DNA from: Tridacna crocea
Lineage: Eukaryota > Mollusca > Bivalvia > Cardiida > Cardiidae
Length of the DNA: 64,000 nt
NCBI GenBank assembly: GCA_943736015.1
Contig: OX031065.1
Location: 25,558,427 to 25,622,426, forward strand
Direction: 5' to 3'
Of the stretch, positions 60,924-64,000 are shown piece after piece (position 1 is the stretch's first letter; each line of letters begins with the position of its first letter). The translations under genes and the position numbers were made by a program. The notes under the pieces were generated by a model. The model did not search any database and was not told where the DNA came from. It worked only from the letters and a program-made list of their open reading frames with translations.

Positions 60924-63472
60924 CTATAGGCAGAAATTTAAAGAGTTTCTTCAGAGTTTGAAATGAAATAGTAATATCATGCTTTATTTTGTTTCAAGAT
61001 ATTTTGGGTCAAATATGTCAAATGTTACATACAGGTCACAACCAGAGAGTGTATTTGAGTCTATTATAAAGGGGGGATGATTTGGTCAAAAATATTTTTA
61101 GAATTACCTACCCTTGTCACATGGGTTGCACTTTTGATAGTGAACATAATATATTATATTCCAAGTTTCAAGTTATTATCTCCAATGGAAGCAGAAATAT
61201 AACAATGTCAGTTTTTGCATTATTACCACAAACTAGCTAGGACAATACCTCGACTTTTTCTTCAAAAACAGCCGAGCTAAAAACTTGCACTGTACCCAGA
61301 AATTTTGTCATATTTTTGACAGGAAAATTGATATTTAAACATAAAACCTATCAACAACTCCTGAACTGATGCAGCCTCATGTATGCAAAACACTTTTCCT
61401 ACTATTGGAAACTGCTTAATTACATACTGGCAAAGTACTTACCTTTTTTATGCATTTTTTTTCTGTGCTCCGTCGTCATCATCATCTTCAAAGTTGTACT
61501 CATCGTAGCTGTCATCTGAAATCAAACCTATCTATGAAAATGTCTCTAAGCGTTCTCGAGAACATCTTTAAATTGAAACAATTAAAGTATATGCCACTCA
61601 AATCAACATATATATTTTATCTAATGTGGTGTATATCAATTCTGATGCACCATTAACATACTCCATAAGATATAACAAGAGCATCGCATATGGGTGCCAG
61701 CGCTCGACTGTTACAGTGCTTGATAGTGGGTAAAAATTCTAACTCAAAAAAGGGGCATAATTCGGTAAAAAATATTTTAGAGTTACCTGCCCTTGTCATA
61801 CCGGTTTCCCTTTTGATAGTGAACATATGTTCCAAGTTTCACGTTGATATCTTGAACAGAAGCAGAGATATTACAAAATGTCAAAGTTTTTGCACAACGC
61901 AGACGACAACCTGGCTATGACAATAATGTTGTTTTCTTCGAAAACAGCCAAGCCTAAAAATCTTTGTACCCATTTATTATAACCCAGTCATTTTGTGACA
62001 GTGAGGTATGCCCTTAAAGTGGCACGACTCCAGATTTATGGTAAAAGTTTGTGACCGGTTAGAAAATGTTCTAAAATTGTGACAAATAATAAATATGAAA
62101 ATCAAATTATCTTTTCTTATGGCATTTACTTCTCTAAGAAAGGATATGAAATTAGTCAAAAGGTAATAAAATTTCCCTTATTTCCGTTATTCACAGGGTA
62201 AATATATGTTGATAAATTGAGTAATTTCTATCACATTTTACAAAAATTATTTAAAGCTTCAGATGGATTGTGACTGTATATCAATTTGTAAACACTTTGA
62301 GACATTTTTTATTAAATTCACAGTTCAAATGATTTCCATACTCATCTGGAGTGGTGCAGCTGTAAGTGAATGTTTATCTGTTTAATGACTGAAAAGTTAA
62401 CATGAAAATTACCTTTCAGTAAATTTGGTTGGTAGCCTTCATCTTCTTCTTCTACCAATACCTGGTCCAGGCTAACACCAGTTTCTCCATTTTGTCTCTC
62501 TGAAAATATGTAACTGATACATTAAAACATGTCAAGTTATTCAAATAGCAGTTTGAGATGGTTATTGTACTGAACAATCCGCAAGTTTTACTTTAATAAG
62601 GCTTAGACTTCTGTCAGTCATGTTAGTGTAATGATAAACATGCAGTCAGTATGATAACTAGTGTGTTGGGATTTTGCTGCCGTAAAATAACCTTTCTATT
62701 AAATCAAGAGAGGAAGAACAGGAGCCATATGACCCAAATGCAGCAACATTCATCAGGTATACATGTAAAGGAAACACTTCTACTCTCAAAAATATTACTC
62801 TAGTCTTAAGTATTCCCATATGGTGACACAATTCAGAAAACTAAGTAATGATCAAATCCATTTTATATAAACTTACCATCGCTCATCTGGACTGCTGCTT
62901 CATCTGCATCATCACCACCAAACACAAGCTCTGAAAATGGCATGTAGATTGTATAGTCAGACTACTTGAACAATTTTAAATCTATTTCTAAGAAAAATAT
63001 TACACACATTTGGCATATAAAGGACAAATTAAGCATTTAAAATCATTCCATGCAATTTAAATTATTCAGAAGGGAAAAACTAAACTCTATGACCATTTAC
63101 TATTACAAATTAATATATTGTTTAAATAGGTCTACCCAAACAATAACCTTGAATATTTGCCAGAATTGCCAAAAAGGTCTATAAGGTTTAACAATACACA
63201 ATTCAATCATTGTAGTTATGTTTTTGCATGTTTTGAATGCAAAATTAAGCAAGCACTTATATCGATAACATTGTCTATTGTAACCAGAGCATCTTCGCCT
63301 CCAAGTGTGCTTATTTCACAGTAATATTCAGTTCTTGCATTAACATCAACTTAGCCATATCTACACGTTCAATGAGTCCCGATGTTTGGCGGTAGTGAAT
63401 CTTGTGAATATCCATAGAATGTCCTAGGTGGTTGGCAAGCCATTGCTGCTGTTGAGAATTCAGGTCAAATAC
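60712..63472 (-). CDS. Tyrosine-recombinase-like / Myb-like protein, 3' part of gene
   Basis: Five - strand exons: 63472-63320, 62930-62877, 62499-62413, 61515-61443 and 60923-60712. Order in the product: recombinase C-terminal segment with LGHS and HYR; acidic linker (GGDDADEA, VEEEDEG, FEDDDDD); a Myb/SANT-like end (KWTNDEIAEL, TPGRQQ, HWETIKKKVWNLI). In tyrosine recombinases LGH is followed nine residues later by the Tyr nucleophile (compare XerD LGHS..Y), and here H to Y is also nine. The combination with a C-terminal Myb-like domain is known to me from uncharacterised cnidarian and fish proteins, probably derived from Crypton or DIRS-type elements. The R..K..HxxR half would lie upstream, outside the window. 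A run of eight A's breaks the frame in exon 61515-61443. Confidence 0.75.
61040..61280 (+). repeat. AACAAGAG-type repeat, copy 3, head missing
   Basis: GGGGGGATGATTTGGTCAAA, ATTACCTACCCTTGTCACAT, CCAAGTTTCAAGTTATTATC and AAAAACAGCCGAGCTAAAAA match the 61675 copy block by block. It sits inside the last intron of the - strand gene. Confidence 0.8.
61443..61515 (-). CDS. Acidic linker exon with A8 frame break
   Basis: Acceptor GATTTCAG, donor GTAAGT. With G from 62413 it reads DDSYDEYNFEDDDDDGAQ, then AAA AAA AAT GCA TAA. The A8 run (T8 on the + strand at 61455-61462) gives a stop four codons on. With seven A's the exon stays open and its last base G joins GA at 60923 to make Gly, in frame with the Myb-like exon. 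Either a polymorphism, a sequencing or assembly error, or true inactivation. Confidence 0.75.
61675..61955 (+). repeat. AACAAGAGCATCGCATATGG repeat, copy 2
   Basis: Head AACAAGAGCATCGCATATGG, body AAAAAAGGGGCATAATTCGG, GTTACCTGCCCTTGTCATAC and TCTTGAACAGAAGCAGAGAT, end AACAGCCAAGCCTAAAAATC. Most complete copy of the family in the window. Intronic in the - strand gene. Confidence 0.88.
61960..62412. other. Intron of the - strand gene, nothing recognised
   Basis: AT-rich. AAGTGGCACGACTCCAGAT near 62018 and ATCTGGAGTGGTGCAGCT near 62343 are inverted, spanning 62018-62361. This looks like the two ends of an old foldback element. Confidence 0.5.
62413..62499 (-). CDS. Acidic linker exon
   Basis: Acceptor ATATTTTCAG, donor GTAATT. 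With G from 62877 it reads ERQNGETGVSLDQVLVEEED, EGYQPNLLK plus G: 29 codons, phase 1 in and out. It is acidic with no fold signal, a typical spacer. Confidence 0.75.
62877..62930 (-). CDS. Acidic linker exon
   Basis: Acceptor CCATTTTCAG, donor GTAAGT. In the frame that continues into 62499 it reads (x)LVFGGDDADEAAVQMSD plus G. It needs a phase-1 entry if the AG at 62932-62931 is used, or phase 0 if the next AG (62930-62929) is used. The latter fits a donor at 63319 after ELNIT. Confidence 0.7.
62935..63310. other. Intron of the - strand gene, nothing recognised
   Basis: AT-rich with no supported exon. The phase uncertainty at 62930 leaves room for a small exon here that I could not find. 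Confidence 0.5.
63320..63472 (-). CDS. Tyrosine-recombinase C-terminal exon (H..Y motif)
   Basis: Acceptor TCTTTTGCAG. It reads VFDLNSQQQQWLANHLGHSM, DIHKIHYRQTSGLIERVDMA and KLMLMQELNIT. WLANHLGHS..HYR fits the last two catalytic positions (His, Tyr) of tyrosine recombinases, and the helix after Tyr (LIERVDMAKLML) matches the metazoan family pattern I recall (..ELAKVSKLLL). Without splicing at the weak donor GTGAAA the frame ends VK then TAA at 63311-63313, giving a possible alternative C-terminus. Confidence 0.82.
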
Positions 63473-63574
63473 CTGCAAAAGATACAATACGTTGTTAATG
63501 GGCATTATTAAGCACTTGAACATAGCTGTGTTGTTTTGGATTCTGTATCCTTTCAAAATTCCTTGTACAAACAT

Positions 63575-64000
63575 TGGACAGAAGTCTTTGAGTCATCATT
63601 TTCAAGGAACACTGGAAACAAGACAATTAATCTTGATAAAAATCAAGTACAGAAATGATCAAAAGGCATTAATTGAACATGAGGACCATGACGGTCTTAC
63701 ATCGCTTACCCGAGTTCTAAGTCGTTAAGGTCTACAAATGAAGATAAATAGCAAAATTAATATCAAAACCCTAGGCCTTCTGTGTTGGGCCTTCTAAATA
63801 AACTTGGTAGAGATCCACTAGGAGTAGCTACATATCAAATATCAAACCCGCTGACTGTCAATGGTCAAACAATAAACAAACAGAACAACTTTAAACTTTA
63901 TAATAACAGATTACATACCAAAGAATGCTAGGGACAAACTACCAAATAACAGAATGGACATAGTACCCAGTAACACTACAGTCAAACAAAAAGCAAACAG
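63575..64000. other. Intron, pearl-like tail fragment
   Basis: AACCCTAGGCCTTCTGTGTT and AACTTGGTAGAGATCCACTA, GGAGTAGCTACATATCAAAT (63765-63842) match one monomer of the 56200 array. No further exon of the recombinase-like gene is visible before the window ends. Confidence 0.65.

Noticed and set aside
1..64000. CRISPR-like array from the regularly recurring palindromes
   Set aside because: The recurring palindromes are dispersed MITEs in both orientations with variable spacing in an intron-containing animal gene, not direct repeats with spacers.

Overview
This window is eukaryotic: coding sequence is broken into short exons with consensus GT/AG splice sites, the DNA is AT-rich, and most of it is interspersed repeat. 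The repeat content (arrays of about 155-165 bp monomers like the 'pearl' elements of bivalves, tRNA-headed SINEs, many foldback MITEs) and the animal gene content point to a mollusc, most likely a bivalve. The species cannot be fixed from the sequence alone.

Layout. (1) Positions 256-42538, + strand: the 3' two thirds of a WDR59 gene, a GATOR2 subunit that activates mTORC1 in amino-acid sensing. Twelve exons can be placed. Eleven join in a consistent phase chain and encode the C-terminal region, ending in the cysteine/histidine zinc-binding module. Exon 8038-8086 looks like a mutually exclusive alternative to 14504-14558. The 5' end lies before the window. (2) Positions 42539-60711: no convincing host gene. 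This stretch holds pearl-like arrays, SINEs, MITEs and a decayed pogo/Tigger-like DNA-binding segment. (3) Positions 60712-63472, - strand, tail-to-tail with WDR59: the 3' part of a gene whose product carries the H...Y half of a tyrosine-recombinase active site, acidic linkers and a C-terminal Myb/SANT-like domain. This matches a Crypton/DIRS-like recombinase-derived family. A homopolymer run of eight A's in the fourth exon breaks its frame.

The most striking non-coding feature is one MITE family of about 230 bp, bounded by TTAA, with piggyBac-like ends and a near-perfect 67 bp hairpin at its centre. I counted about sixty to seventy copies or fragments by eye, in both orientations, making up very roughly a fifth of the window. 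Many sit in WDR59 introns and none in an exon. Several copies are chained by a shared TTAA, two loci have amplified hairpin arms, and the two hairpin arms often carry mirrored substitutions. In the entries, 'A arm' is the end reading TTAACYCATTACCACACAA, and 'B arm' is the end reading GTCGTTTGGTAAAGAGTTAA. 'A to B' means the A arm comes first on the + strand.

Other structure: a 1.5 kb inverted duplication at 22.65-28.3 kb in which one arm keeps the empty site of a 1.2 kb element that interrupts the other; a MULE-like MITE with 56 bp terminal repeats and a 9 bp target duplication; several independent foldback families; and local tandem duplications.
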